In this document: positions 1 through 7,451 of the stretch, one piece after another
Position numbering within the stretch: position 1 is the stretch's first letter
Layout of the letters: the number at the start of each line of letters is the position of its first letter
Origin: Falsiroseomonas sp.
Lineage (GTDB): Bacteria > Pseudomonadota > Alphaproteobacteria > Acetobacterales > Acetobacteraceae
NCBI RefSeq assembly: GCF_030695085.1
Contig: NZ_JAUYTS010000073.1
Location: forward strand, 1 to 52,952
DNA length: 52,952 bases
Direction of reading: 5' to 3'
Translations under genes and position numbers: made by a program
The notes under the pieces: model-generated
Database searches by the model: none
Seen by the model: only the letters and a program-made list of their open reading frames with translations
Told to the model about the DNA's origin: nothing

Positions 1-285
1 CTATCGGCCGCCCGCCCCGGAAGCGGTGTTGCCCTGGCCAACTGACCCCGCCTACGCTCCGCTCCGGCGGGGCCAGACGGCCAGGCCAGAACATGGGCCA
101 AGTCTCTCATAGCCCGTGGATCCCCGATCAGGGGCAGGTCACGCCGCCCTTCTCCTCCGGAACCATCCCGCTTCCCCGCTCGATACCGGCGGAGGCTGGC
201 TCTGGCGTGCGCCGTGCGCCTTGATGCGGCTATTGCCGATCTTTATCAGCTTGTCTGCGCTCGGGAGTCTCCCGATGTGGCATAC

Positions 286-1323
286 CTATCCCCAGTCATC
301 GCCCAGCGCGGCAAGGGCAGCATCCAGATCGCCGCACAGGTCCTCGGCGTGGCTTGCCAGCGCGACCAACGCGTCGGACGGGATCCTGCTGACCAGCGCG
401 ATGCCCGCCGCCGAGAGCCGCCGATGAAGCGCCTTTTCGGCGGTTGGCGAGAGCGGGCGGCTGCCGATCCCTGTGGCCTCCACAACCGACCAGACGCCGG
501 GTGCTACGCCGCGAAGTTCGACCAACATTGGCAGAAGGGGTTCGGTGCTTGCGAGATAGACCGACACTCCGTTTAGCAGCCGCATCCAATGATCGGCGCC
601 TCGGTGAAGCGGCGTCGCGACGCAGAGTCCCCATCGGCGACCGAGGTCGCGGAGGTCACCAACGGTGTTGACCCGACGCATGCCTTCCGGGATCGTGACC
701 TGCACATCAGGCGAGGGCAGATGGTCGAGGACCCCGAGGATGCGCCGGAGGACTCCTCGAACGTTGACGCTGCGACCAAGGTCGTCGATGGGGGCACCGA
801 CACCATACGCGCGAAGAAGGTGAAGCAGGGCGCCGATGGAACGAGCGACGGTAGGATCTGCAATCAGCGCATGTGGCAACCTCTGGATCGCTGGGTCCAT
901 GACGGCAAGGTCGTCGATCCAGTCGAGGAGGCGGTGATCAATTGTGGCGCCGTCATCGAACAGGACGCGGGAGAACGGGCCGAGACTGGAGGCATGCAGA
1001 CGCCGGTAGAACACGGAATCCTGCACGCGATCAGGGGCTCGGTCGAGCGTCCGGTAGAGCTTCGCAGGCACGTTGCGCATGACATCCTGTAGGATGGCTC
1101 GGGGCGCCTCGGTGAGAATACGCTCCGCGCTATCGGTATCCCGGTCTTCGCCGACACGGTGCAGGAGGGCGCCGTAGACATGCAGTGCTCTTCTGGGCGC
1201 ACACATGACAACGCGCGCCAGTTCGGGGCGGGCGTTGATCTGGTGTGCGACGCGGTGAGCGAGCGGGCCGAGCGAGAGCAGGCCCGGAGCTTGCTCTCTG
1301 GGGACATCCAACAGCCGAGGCAT
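286..1323 (-). CDS. Orphan 345-residue protein of the integrated element
   Basis: I do not recognise this protein. The frame runs from ATG at 1323 to TAG at 286; a GTG 15 bases upstream is an alternative start, and neither has a well-placed ribosome binding site. It is soluble, rich in Leu, Arg and Asp, with no signal peptide or membrane segment. At about residues 225-300 short hydrophobic strands (WGLCVATPL, VSVYLASTEP, MLVELRG) alternate with turns and are followed by a helical tail. That layout faintly recalls the C-terminal part of PcfJ-type proteins of mobile elements, which is only an impression. It faces away from the serine recombinase gene, leaving a divergent gap of about 200 bases. 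Confidence 0.55.
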   Translation of the reverse strand: MPRLLDVPREQAPGLLSLGPLAHRVAHQINARPELARVVMCAPRRALHVYGALLHRVGEDRDTDSAERILTEAPRAILQDVMRNVPAKLYRTLDRAPDRVQDSVFYRRLHASSLGPFSRVLFDDGATIDHRLLDWIDDLAVMDPAIQRLPHALIADPTVARSIGALLHLLRAYGVGAPIDDLGRSVNVRGVLRRILGVLDHLPSPDVQVTIPEGMRRVNTVGDLRDLGRRWGLCVATPLHRGADHWMRLLNGVSVYLASTEPLLPMLVELRGVAPGVWSVVEATGIGSRPLSPTAEKALHRRLSAAGIALVSRIPSDALVALASHAEDLCGDLDAALAALGDDWG

Positions 1324-1524
1324 CCTTTTTCGATACACCGGATTTTTTGTTTGTCTACCGAGAACACGCTCTGGCCCGGCACCATCCCCCAGAACCGTTC
1401 GTTTTCCGGATGATGGGGTTCATCGGTCAGAAACGTCCTCCCGAAATCTTCGGAGCTATCTCGAAACTTGTCCCGAAACATGGCCTCCGATTACACCCCT
1501 GTTTGACGAGTATCGGGGGGTCGG

Positions 1525-2100
1525 ATGCTTCTGGGTTATGCGCGGGTCAGCACGGATGGGCAGGACCATGCCCTTCAGTTGGACGCCCTGAACCGGGCGG
1601 GGTGCGAGCGGGTCTTCATTGAGACTGCTCCGGGTGCTCGGGCTGACCGTCCTGAGCTTGCCCGGTTGCTCGAACAAGCCCGGGCCGGTGACACCATCGT
1701 CTGCTGGCGGCTGGACCGGCTGGGTCGCAGCCTCAAGCATCTGCTGGACCTGTCGGAGCAGCTTCAGGTCCGCGGCATCGGCCTGAAGTCGCTGACGGAA
1801 GCCATCGACACAACCACGCCGGCTGGGCGGCTGATGTTCTCGGTCCTCGGGGCTCTGTCGGCGATGGAGCGCGAAGTGTTGCAGGAGCGGACCCGAGCGG
1901 GACTGGCTGCGGCGGCGGCTCGGGGCCGGCGCGGCGGCCGTCCGCCATCCATGGACGACGCTAAGGTGCGCGCTGCTCGTGCCATGCTTGCGAGTGGCAC
2001 CATGACAGCGGGTGAAGTGGCGATGCAGATTGGGGTCAGTCCTTCGACGTTGTATAGGCATGTCCCCGGTGGCCGAGCGGCGGCCGCAGAGGCGGCGTGA
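1525..2100 (+). CDS. Serine recombinase (resolvase/invertase family)
   Basis: A 191-residue small serine recombinase that would cut and rejoin DNA at short sites through a phosphoserine intermediate. The N-terminal catalytic domain shows YARVST with nucleophile Ser9 and Arg7, then WRLDRLGRS at residues 61-69 carrying the active-site arginines. The long E helix (about 100-130) leads to a basic linker and a C-terminal helix-turn-helix (about 142-181, ending STLYRHV). Length fits the Tn3-resolvase/Pin group. ATG at 1525 follows a G-rich ribosome binding site. It sits in the integrated element and reads toward the orphan gene run; it could resolve a cointegrate or invert a segment, but no target site was identified. 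Confidence 0.9.
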   Translation: MLLGYARVSTDGQDHALQLDALNRAGCERVFIETAPGARADRPELARLLEQARAGDTIVCWRLDRLGRSLKHLLDLSEQLQVRGIGLKSLTEAIDTTTPAGRLMFSVLGALSAMEREVLQERTRAGLAAAAARGRRGGRPPSMDDAKVRAARAMLASGTMTAGEVAMQIGVSPSTLYRHVPGGRAAAAEAA

Positions 2101-2125
2101 TGGGCGACGATGCAGAGGGTGCTGC

Positions 2126-2536
2126 ATGAGCGGCCCTTCGTTCTTCGACACCTTCCGCGGCTGGCACTCGGTTCGCGGCCCGTCCTTGCCGATTCCGCTC
2201 CAAGGCTTCGACGAATTCAACGGGTGCATCCGGCTGCGGTGCGGCGACATCAGGATCCTTGAGGTGCAGGTCCGCGACGACTGCACCATTACCGTCGTTC
2301 TGGTCACGACGACGGAGGGGTTCCCCATGGGAACCCTCAAGCAGATCCGGATGTCGAACCCCGATGGCGCAACCGCGGCATGTGAACAGCTTGAACGCTG
2401 GATCAGCGACGAACTGGCCCACGCGACTGCGATCGCGATGACCGGACGTCGAGGTCCCGGCGACGCTCAGGCGGTCCTGCTCCGTGCCGATGATCCGATC
2501 GACGACTACCGACTGGCAGTCGCCCTGCGCGACTGA
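2126..2536 (+). CDS. Orphan 136-residue protein, first of two tandem paralogues
   Basis: No known family recognised. The ATG at 2126 (MSGPSFFDTF) is preferred to upstream in-frame starts because those overlap the recombinase gene out of frame and encode an arginine-rich stretch. The protein is acidic and soluble. Its layout is a strand-rich middle (IRLRCGDIRILEVQVRD, about residues 35-52), a helix (CEQLERWISDELAHATAIA, about 86-104) and a C-terminal LLRADDP motif. The same order appears in the next gene, which starts two bases after this stop, so the pair looks like a duplicated gene in one transcript. Function unknown. Confidence 0.6.
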   Translation: MSGPSFFDTFRGWHSVRGPSLPIPLQGFDEFNGCIRLRCGDIRILEVQVRDDCTITVVLVTTTEGFPMGTLKQIRMSNPDGATAACEQLERWISDELAHATAIAMTGRRGPGDAQAVLLRADDPIDDYRLAVALRD

Positions 2537-2538
2537 CC

Positions 2539-3042
2539 ATGTCCACTGATGATGAGTTCTGGGGCTGCTTCCACCGGTGGCTCGCTAGTGCGGCCTTGTG
2601 TGTGTCTCTGTCCATCGTGGAGCAGGACGAGACTTCGATGCTGCTACGGTTTGGCGGGATCGAGGTCGTCGAGGTCTGGGTGCACAGCGGCTCCATCACC
2701 GTCGCAGGCATGGCCGATGGGGAATGCGTCGACCTGCTGGGATGCTGGGAGGCGTATCCGGAGTGTGTGCCTGCCGGCATTGTCTGCATGATGTGCGATC
2801 CCTCCTCACGGATCGTGTACCCCAATGCTGAGGCGCTCTGGCGGGAGCACCTGTTCGCGCTGTTTGAAAAGTGGATGCTGGAGGAACTGGCTCCGGCGAC
2901 CCGTCTCGGAATCGGTGGTGATGATGGGTTCAGTTGGGCCGCGCTCCTCCGCGACGACGACGACCGCGGCTATCAGAGGACCCTCCCGCTCTGGCTGGCC
3001 TCGGGCATGCCGGGCAGCCCGGGCGGGATTCAGGATGGATAA
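2539..3042 (+). CDS. Orphan 167-residue protein, second tandem paralogue
   Basis: No known family recognised. It resembles the preceding gene along its length: MLLRFGGIEVVEVWVHSGSI (about residues 34-53) matches the strand-rich block of the neighbour, FEKWMLEELAPATRLGIG matches its helix, and ALLRDDDDRGYQRTLPLWLA matches its LLRADDPIDDYRLAVAL end. It differs by an insertion of about 25 residues with several cysteines (CWEAYPECVPAGIVCMMC, about 69-86). ATG at 2539 lies two bases after the previous stop, which suggests translational coupling. Soluble, acidic, with no signal peptide. Confidence 0.65.
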   Translation: MSTDDEFWGCFHRWLASAALCVSLSIVEQDETSMLLRFGGIEVVEVWVHSGSITVAGMADGECVDLLGCWEAYPECVPAGIVCMMCDPSSRIVYPNAEALWREHLFALFEKWMLEELAPATRLGIGGDDGFSWAALLRDDDDRGYQRTLPLWLASGMPGSPGGIQDG

Positions 3043-3089
3043 ATAGGTGGGACGGCCAGCGATGTGCTGGTCGCGATGGAGTCCCGCCC

Positions 3090-3305
3090 ATGCGACTTTG
3101 CGAAATCAAGGCCCCCCAGAGCCACCCCTTTCTGGCCACCCTATGCGTGACCCCCGAGCGCTTCGACGAACTCGATTTTCTGATCGATGGCGACTGCGAT
3201 GCGCGACTTCTGTGGATCCAGAATGATGAGCCTCAGGTTCATCAATTCTACGTTGCCTGTCGGTCTGACGAAGTCCGAGGCAACTTTGAAGCGCGCTGGG
3301 GGTAG
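3090..3305 (+). CDS. Orphan 71-residue protein
   Basis: A short acidic protein (MRLCEIKAPQSHPFLATL at the N terminus, then FDELDFLIDGDCDARLLWI) ending with GNFEARWG at the TAG at 3303. ATG at 3090 lies 47 bases after the previous gene, behind a small hairpin (CCAGC/GCTGG, 3056-3070). The composition reads as protein rather than noise, but no family is recognised. An opposite-strand frame at 3141-3377 also has plausible composition, so this call is tentative. A hairpin with arms CCTGCTG and CAGCAGG lies at 3331-3360 downstream. Confidence 0.4.
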   Translation: MRLCEIKAPQSHPFLATLCVTPERFDELDFLIDGDCDARLLWIQNDEPQVHQFYVACRSDEVRGNFEARWG

Positions 3306-3518
3306 CGGGATCCATCCCCGGCGCCTTGGCCCTGCTGCCGGCCTTACAGCCAACAGCAGGGCTACTCGTGACTGCAACCATCGTCAACCTCGATTCTCAG
3401 TACGAGGTTTCGACAGAAGGTTTTTCGGACGCGCCCATGACATCGTGGCCGCATGACTCCGCAACCCGCCGCTGCACCAATCCACCTACATCTCGATCAG
3501 CACATCGCGCATTAGAAC

Positions 3519-4967
3519 GTGCGCGTTGTCATCAACGAGGCGGTCATCGCCGATCTCCGGCGCCAACCCAGCACCAAGACTCGCGACGTCTGGGACATCA
3601 CGGTGCGCGGCCTCGTGCTGCGCATCCTGCCGTCAGGTCTCGCGTCATGGGCCGTCCGCGCATGGACGGCTGAGGGCAAGCGGACCTCGATCAAGATCGG
3701 CGAGCACCCGGTCATCAAGATCACCGATGCGCGCAAGCTCGCGCTGATCCAGCTTGGGGAAGTTCAGAAAGGTGCTGACCCCGTCGAGGCACGGCGTGCA
3801 GCGCGGCGGGCTCGTCTGGAAGCACGTCGCGCAGCGGGATCGGCGCTCACCGTCGAGCAGGCGATGATCCAATGGCAGCGGGCGCGCGTCTCTGCGCCGG
3901 ACAGCCCATGGTCGCAGAACTACGCCTACCGGATCGAGAGCGCCCTCCGCGCCCACATCCCGACCTCGCTCCGGAAACAACCGCTGGCGGTCATCAGGCG
4001 CGACGGATGGACGAAGCTGCTGTCCGAGGTCGCGCAGGAAAAGCCCGGCTCCGGGGCGTTCCTCTACACCATCATCTCGTCATTCCTCAGCTACGCCGAT
4101 GCGATGGGATGGATCGAGGGCCATCCACTCCCCCGGCGTGGTCGCGCATTCATCGCCCCGCACGTCCCCGCCCGAACCCGCGTGCTGGAGGATGCGGAGT
4201 GGCTCGCGGTCTGGCGGGCCGCCGAGGCGGAGCCGGTCAAGCTGCGCGTATTCATGCGCCTCTTGCTGCTGACCGCGTGCCGGGTGTCCGAAGTCGCCGA
4301 CATGGCAGTCGGCGAGGTGGTGGCGAGCGGCAGCATTTGGGTCATCCCGGCATCCCGGACCAAGAACGGCAGGGAGCACGTCGTGCCCCTCGGGCCTCTC
4401 GCGCAGCAGGAACTCCAACTCGTCTGGCCCGCCGATACCCGAAATCATGGCGACTACTGGATGCTCCTCGGCAGGTCGCCGACCCACGGATTTGTCGGGA
4501 ACGGCAAGCTCATCAAGCGGCTGTTCGAGACCTCCAAGACGGCCAACTGGACATGGCACGACCTCCGCCGCACGGCTCGGACTGGGATGACCTATCTCGA
4601 GGTGTCTGAGGCCGCCGCCGAGGCGGCGCTCAATCACATCACCGGAAAAAGCAAGCTGGTGGCGATCTATGACCACAGCGGGCCATCAACCTCGGGGATC
4701 GCCGCCCTCCGGACGTGGCAGGGCTACGTGGCCGACGTCGTCGAAGAGCGCCGCAAGCCCGGCGAGGCTGAGACCAGCTACCGGGAAAGCCTGCCCGAAG
4801 ACCTGCGTTGGAGATCGAGGCCGAAGTTCGTCCCCCGCCCGAAGGCCAAGCCGGGGCGGGGCGCATCACGGCGAACCGAAACGGGGACGCCCCTCGACTC
4901 CGCCACGACTCCCAAGCCCCGGAAACGGGGCCGAAAATCGTCGGTCAGCCGCGCCGAGTCGGAGTGA
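3519..4967 (+). CDS. P4-type tyrosine integrase of the element
   Basis: A 482-residue tyrosine recombinase that would integrate and excise the element. The N terminus (about 1-90) is an arm-type DNA-binding domain of the P4-integrase kind (VRGLVLRILPSG, then IGEHPVIKITDAR). A core-binding helical domain follows (about 108-205). The catalytic domain has Arg255 (TACRVSEV), Lys282, His347-Arg350 (HDLRRTART), His373 (LNHITG) and nucleophile Tyr384 (AIYDH), so all key residues are present. A basic tail of about 65 residues (after 418) exceeds the usual length. The gene ends 26 bases from the 3' end of tRNA-Gly, the classic arrangement for this family. Confidence 0.93.
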   Translation: MRVVINEAVIADLRRQPSTKTRDVWDITVRGLVLRILPSGLASWAVRAWTAEGKRTSIKIGEHPVIKITDARKLALIQLGEVQKGADPVEARRAARRARLEARRAAGSALTVEQAMIQWQRARVSAPDSPWSQNYAYRIESALRAHIPTSLRKQPLAVIRRDGWTKLLSEVAQEKPGSGAFLYTIISSFLSYADAMGWIEGHPLPRRGRAFIAPHVPARTRVLEDAEWLAVWRAAEAEPVKLRVFMRLLLLTACRVSEVADMAVGEVVASGSIWVIPASRTKNGREHVVPLGPLAQQELQLVWPADTRNHGDYWMLLGRSPTHGFVGNGKLIKRLFETSKTANWTWHDLRRTARTGMTYLEVSEAAAEAALNHITGKSKLVAIYDHSGPSTSGIAALRTWQGYVADVVEERRKPGEAETSYRESLPEDLRWRSRPKFVPRPKAKPGRGASRRTETGTPLDSATTPKPRKRGRKSSVSRAESE

Positions 4968-4993
4968 AAATCCAGCATTGAGAATGGCATGAT

Positions 4994-5020
4994 TGGAGCG
5001 GGCGGGGGGAATCGAACCCC
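4994..5020. other. Probable chromosomal attachment site of the element
   Basis: This is inference from layout. P4-type integrases commonly recombine at the 3' end of a tRNA gene, and this tRNA 3' end lies 26 bases after the integrase stop. The element would extend left from here. I saw no second copy of the tRNA 3' end between 1 and 4990, so the other junction should be left of the window. Confidence 0.4.
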
Positions 5021-5068
5021 CGACATTCAGCTTGGGAAGCTGACGTTCTACCTCTGAACTACGCCCGC
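4994..5068 (-). tRNA. tRNA-Gly (CCC anticodon)
   Basis: A complete cloverleaf on the minus strand: acceptor arm GCGGGCG (5062-5068) pairs with CGCCCGC (4998-5004), the anticodon loop is TTCCCAA giving anticodon CCC, and the T loop is GGTTCGATTCCCC-like. CCA is encoded (4994-4996 on the plus strand read TGG). The 3' end faces the integrase gene, so integration there would leave the tRNA intact. Confidence 0.95.
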
Positions 5069-5182
5069 AGCCCCACCTCTATATCCGGCCCCGCCCCAAC
5101 CCCGCAAGCGGCGCCGCGCTGCTCAGGCGCTGCTTGACCGCCGCGACCCCCGCCCCTAATCCCTCCCCAGGCGCGCAAGCGC

Positions 5183-5275
5183 CCCTCGCGATTTGTCCGG
5201 CCTGATTGCGGCGAGGTTCCGGTGTACCGGGCGGAGGACCAAGGTCCTCTGAAAACAAGCGCGCTAAAGGGTCGC
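5183..5275 (+). promoter_or_regulatory. SAM-II-type riboswitch upstream of metZ
   Basis: The stretch has the marks of the alphaproteobacterial SAM-II (metA motif) aptamer. Stem CCTCGC (5184-5189) pairs with GCGAGG (5211-5216) around GATTTG and ATTGCGGC, followed later by AAAACAAG and the conserved GCTAAAG (5263-5269). These aptamers bind S-adenosylmethionine through a pseudoknot and repress methionine-synthesis genes, which fits the metZ gene downstream. Between the stem and the GCTAAA block there is an extra perfect hairpin, GAGGACC/GGTCCTC (5234-5249), so this copy is longer than the compact form. Recognition is by eye; no covariance search was run. Confidence 0.72.
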
Positions 5276-5332
5276 GGGGTCCGCCCATGCGCGGTCCTGT
5301 TGCCCCGGAAGGGGGCCGGACGTCCTGTGGTC

Positions 5333-5355
5333 GCAGCCATCCTGCTGCAGCTTTT
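5333..5355 (+). other. Small hairpin with T-run before the metZ start
   Basis: GCAGC (5333-5337) pairs with GCTGC (5344-5348) and is followed by AGCTTTT just before the metZ ribosome binding site AGGTG (5356-5360). It could be the expression platform of the upstream riboswitch or a weak attenuator. The five-pair stem is too short to call a terminator. Confidence 0.25.
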
Positions 5356-5366
5356 AGGTGTCCCTC

Positions 5367-6755
5367 ATGGCCAGAACCCTGCCCGACCGCCCGCTCCGCC
5401 CCGCCACGCTGCTGGTCCGCGGTGGGCAGATGCGGTCCAACCACGATGAGACGTCGGAGGCGCTCTACCTCACCTCCGGCTTCGTCTATGAAAGCGCCGG
5501 CCAGGCGGAGGATACCTTCCTCGGCACCACCCAGCACTACCAGTACTCGCGCTTCGGCAACCCCACCGTCACCATGCTGGAAGACCGGATGGCGGCGCTG
5601 GAAGGGGCGGAGGCCTGCCGCCTGACCGCCACCGGCATGGCCGCGGTGCATGCCGCGATGCTGTCGCACCTGAAGACCGGGGACCGCGTCGTCGCATCCC
5701 GCGCGCTGTTCGGGTCCTGCCACTGGATCGTCTCCACCCTGCTGCCGCGCTACGGCATCACCACGACCTTTGTGGATGGCGGCAACCTCGAGGAATGGAA
5801 GGCGGCGTTCGAGACGCCGGCTACCCTCGTGCTGCTCGAGACACCCTCCAACCCGATGCTGGACCTGGTGGACCTCGCCGCGGTCTGTGACCTGGCGCAT
5901 GCGGCCGGCGCGCTGGTGGTGGTGGACAACGTCTTCGCCACGCCGCTGCTGCAGAAGCCGATGGATTTCGGCGCGGATGTCGTCGTCTATTCGCTGACCA
6001 AGCACATGGATGGCCAGGGCCGCGTGCTCGGTGGCGCCGTGCTGGGCAAGAAGAAGTGGGTGGATGAGGTGCTGCAGCCCTTCATCCGCAACACCGGCCC
6101 CTCGATCAGCCCGTTCAACGCCTGGGTCATCCTGAAGGGGCTGGAGACGCTGCATCTGCGCCTGCCGGCCATGTGCCGCGCCGCCGCCGCCATCGCCGAT
6201 TTCCTGGCGGAGCGGGTGGAGATCGCGCGCGTCCTGTATCCCTTCCGCATCGACCATCCGCAGCAGGCGCTGGCCAAGGCGCAGATGGCCGCCGGGGGCA
6301 CGCTGGTGACCTTCGACGTGAAGGGCGGCAAGGAGGAAGCCTTCCGCCTGCTCGATGCGCTGAAGCTGATCGACGTCTCGAACAACCTCGGCGATGCGAA
6401 GTCGCTGGTCACGCACCCGGCCACCACCACGCATATGCGCATCGGCGCGGAGGAACGTGCCAAGCTCGGCATCACCGACGGCACCATCCGCCTGTCCGTG
6501 GGGCTGGAGGATGTGGCGGACCTGATCGCGGATCTGTCCGAAGCGCTGGACGCCATCGCCCCGGCGCCGAAGCCCACCAGGCGCGCCAAGGTGGTGATCG
6601 AGACGCCGCCCGCTGCCCCCGCCGCGATGGAAGCCGCGCCGGCCCCGGCGCCGGCGCGTGCGCCGAAGAAGGCGGCCAAGCCGAAGCCGCAGGCGGATGC
6701 GACGCTGTTCGAGATGGCGGGCGACCTGCCGGAAGCGCCCGGCCGGAAGAAGTAG
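5367..6755 (+). CDS. metZ: O-succinylhomoserine sulfhydrylase
   Basis: Cytosolic PLP enzyme of the Cys/Met family that makes homocysteine from O-succinylhomoserine and sulfide for methionine synthesis. The PLP lysine is Lys212 (SLTKHMDGQGRVLGG); the substrate and cofactor segments YSRFGNPT (60-67) and LLETPSNPMLDL (156-167) are intact. ATG at 5367 follows AGGTG at seven bases; a GTG at 5358 overlaps that site. After the catalytic fold ends near residue 410 there is an Ala/Pro/Lys-rich tail of about 50 residues, absent from typical MetZ. The riboswitch upstream points to control by S-adenosylmethionine. Confidence 0.93.
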   Translation: MARTLPDRPLRPATLLVRGGQMRSNHDETSEALYLTSGFVYESAGQAEDTFLGTTQHYQYSRFGNPTVTMLEDRMAALEGAEACRLTATGMAAVHAAMLSHLKTGDRVVASRALFGSCHWIVSTLLPRYGITTTFVDGGNLEEWKAAFETPATLVLLETPSNPMLDLVDLAAVCDLAHAAGALVVVDNVFATPLLQKPMDFGADVVVYSLTKHMDGQGRVLGGAVLGKKKWVDEVLQPFIRNTGPSISPFNAWVILKGLETLHLRLPAMCRAAAAIADFLAERVEIARVLYPFRIDHPQQALAKAQMAAGGTLVTFDVKGGKEEAFRLLDALKLIDVSNNLGDAKSLVTHPATTTHMRIGAEERAKLGITDGTIRLSVGLEDVADLIADLSEALDAIAPAPKPTRRAKVVIETPPAAPAAMEAAPAPAPARAPKKAAKPKPQADATLFEMAGDLPEAPGRKK

Positions 6756-6775
6756 CCCACGGGGAGAAGGCCGCG

Positions 6776-7384
6776 ATGGACCTCAACATCTGGCTGGCCT
6801 TCTGCGCCGCGGCCATCGTCATGCTGTTGATCCCCGGCCCGACCATCCTGCTGGTGATCGGCCAGAGCCTCGGCGGCGGCACGCGCACCGCGCTGCCGCT
6901 GGTGGCGGGCGTGGCGCTGGGCGACCTGACGGCGATGACACTGTCGCTGGCCGGGCTGGGTGCCATTCTCGCCACCTCCGCCACGCTGTTCACCGCGCTG
7001 AAATGGGTTGGCGCGGCGTATCTGGTGTGGCTGGGTGTGAAGCTGTGGCGCGCGCCGGTGGAACCCGGCGCGGCGCCGCCGCTGGCGGGCGGGCGGGCGC
7101 TGCGCCAGGCCTGGCTGGTCACGGCGCTGAACCCGAAGGGCATCGTCTTCTTCGTGGCCTTCGTGCCGCAATTCATCGACCCGGCGAGGCCCTTCGCGCT
7201 CCAGGCGGTGGTGCTGGTCGCCACCTTCGTGACGCTGGCCGCGGCCAATGCGGCGATCTATGCGGCGCTGGCCGGGCGGCTTTCCGGCGCGGTGCGGCGG
7301 CCTGCCGTGCGGCGGGCGCTGAACCGGGTGGGTGGCGGCGTGCTGGTGGGGGCCGGGCTTGCGGTGGCGCTGCGGCGCGGCTGA
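6776..7384 (+). CDS. LysE/RhtB family amino-acid exporter
   Basis: A 202-residue inner-membrane protein with about six hydrophobic segments. The LysE/RhtB hallmark near the first segment is clear (LIPGPTILLVIGQSLGGG, about residues 18-36), as are the middle WVGAAYLVWLGVKLW and NPKGIVFFVAFVPQF segments. Members export amino acids or related metabolites; the substrate cannot be told. ATG at 6776 is 20 bases after metZ and preceded by GGGGAGAAGG, so it is probably co-transcribed with metZ, and homoserine or a sulfur amino acid is a reasonable but unproved substrate. Confidence 0.88.
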   Translation: MDLNIWLAFCAAAIVMLLIPGPTILLVIGQSLGGGTRTALPLVAGVALGDLTAMTLSLAGLGAILATSATLFTALKWVGAAYLVWLGVKLWRAPVEPGAAPPLAGGRALRQAWLVTALNPKGIVFFVAFVPQFIDPARPFALQAVVLVATFVTLAAANAAIYAALAGRLSGAVRRPAVRRALNRVGGGVLVGAGLAVALRRG

Positions 7385-7451
7385 GCCGCCCCTCGCCAAC
7401 CTCGCCGAAAGCTGATTGCCTGCGCCACCGGGTCAGTGGGGCGCTTGCAGC

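Noticed and set aside
1..285. Possible end of a gene entering from the left edge
   Set aside because: All frames are broken within short distances, and only a small CCCCGCC/GGCGGGG hairpin near 46-75 is visible. No gene supported.
1339..1524. Recombination site for the serine recombinase
   Set aside because: There are short repeated CGAAA motifs, but no dyad set of the size and spacing expected of a res site could be drawn.
3141..3377. Minus-strand 78-codon frame over the 71-residue orphan
   Set aside because: Plausible composition but no ribosome site or neighbours on that strand. The plus-strand frame fits the gene run better, though with low confidence.
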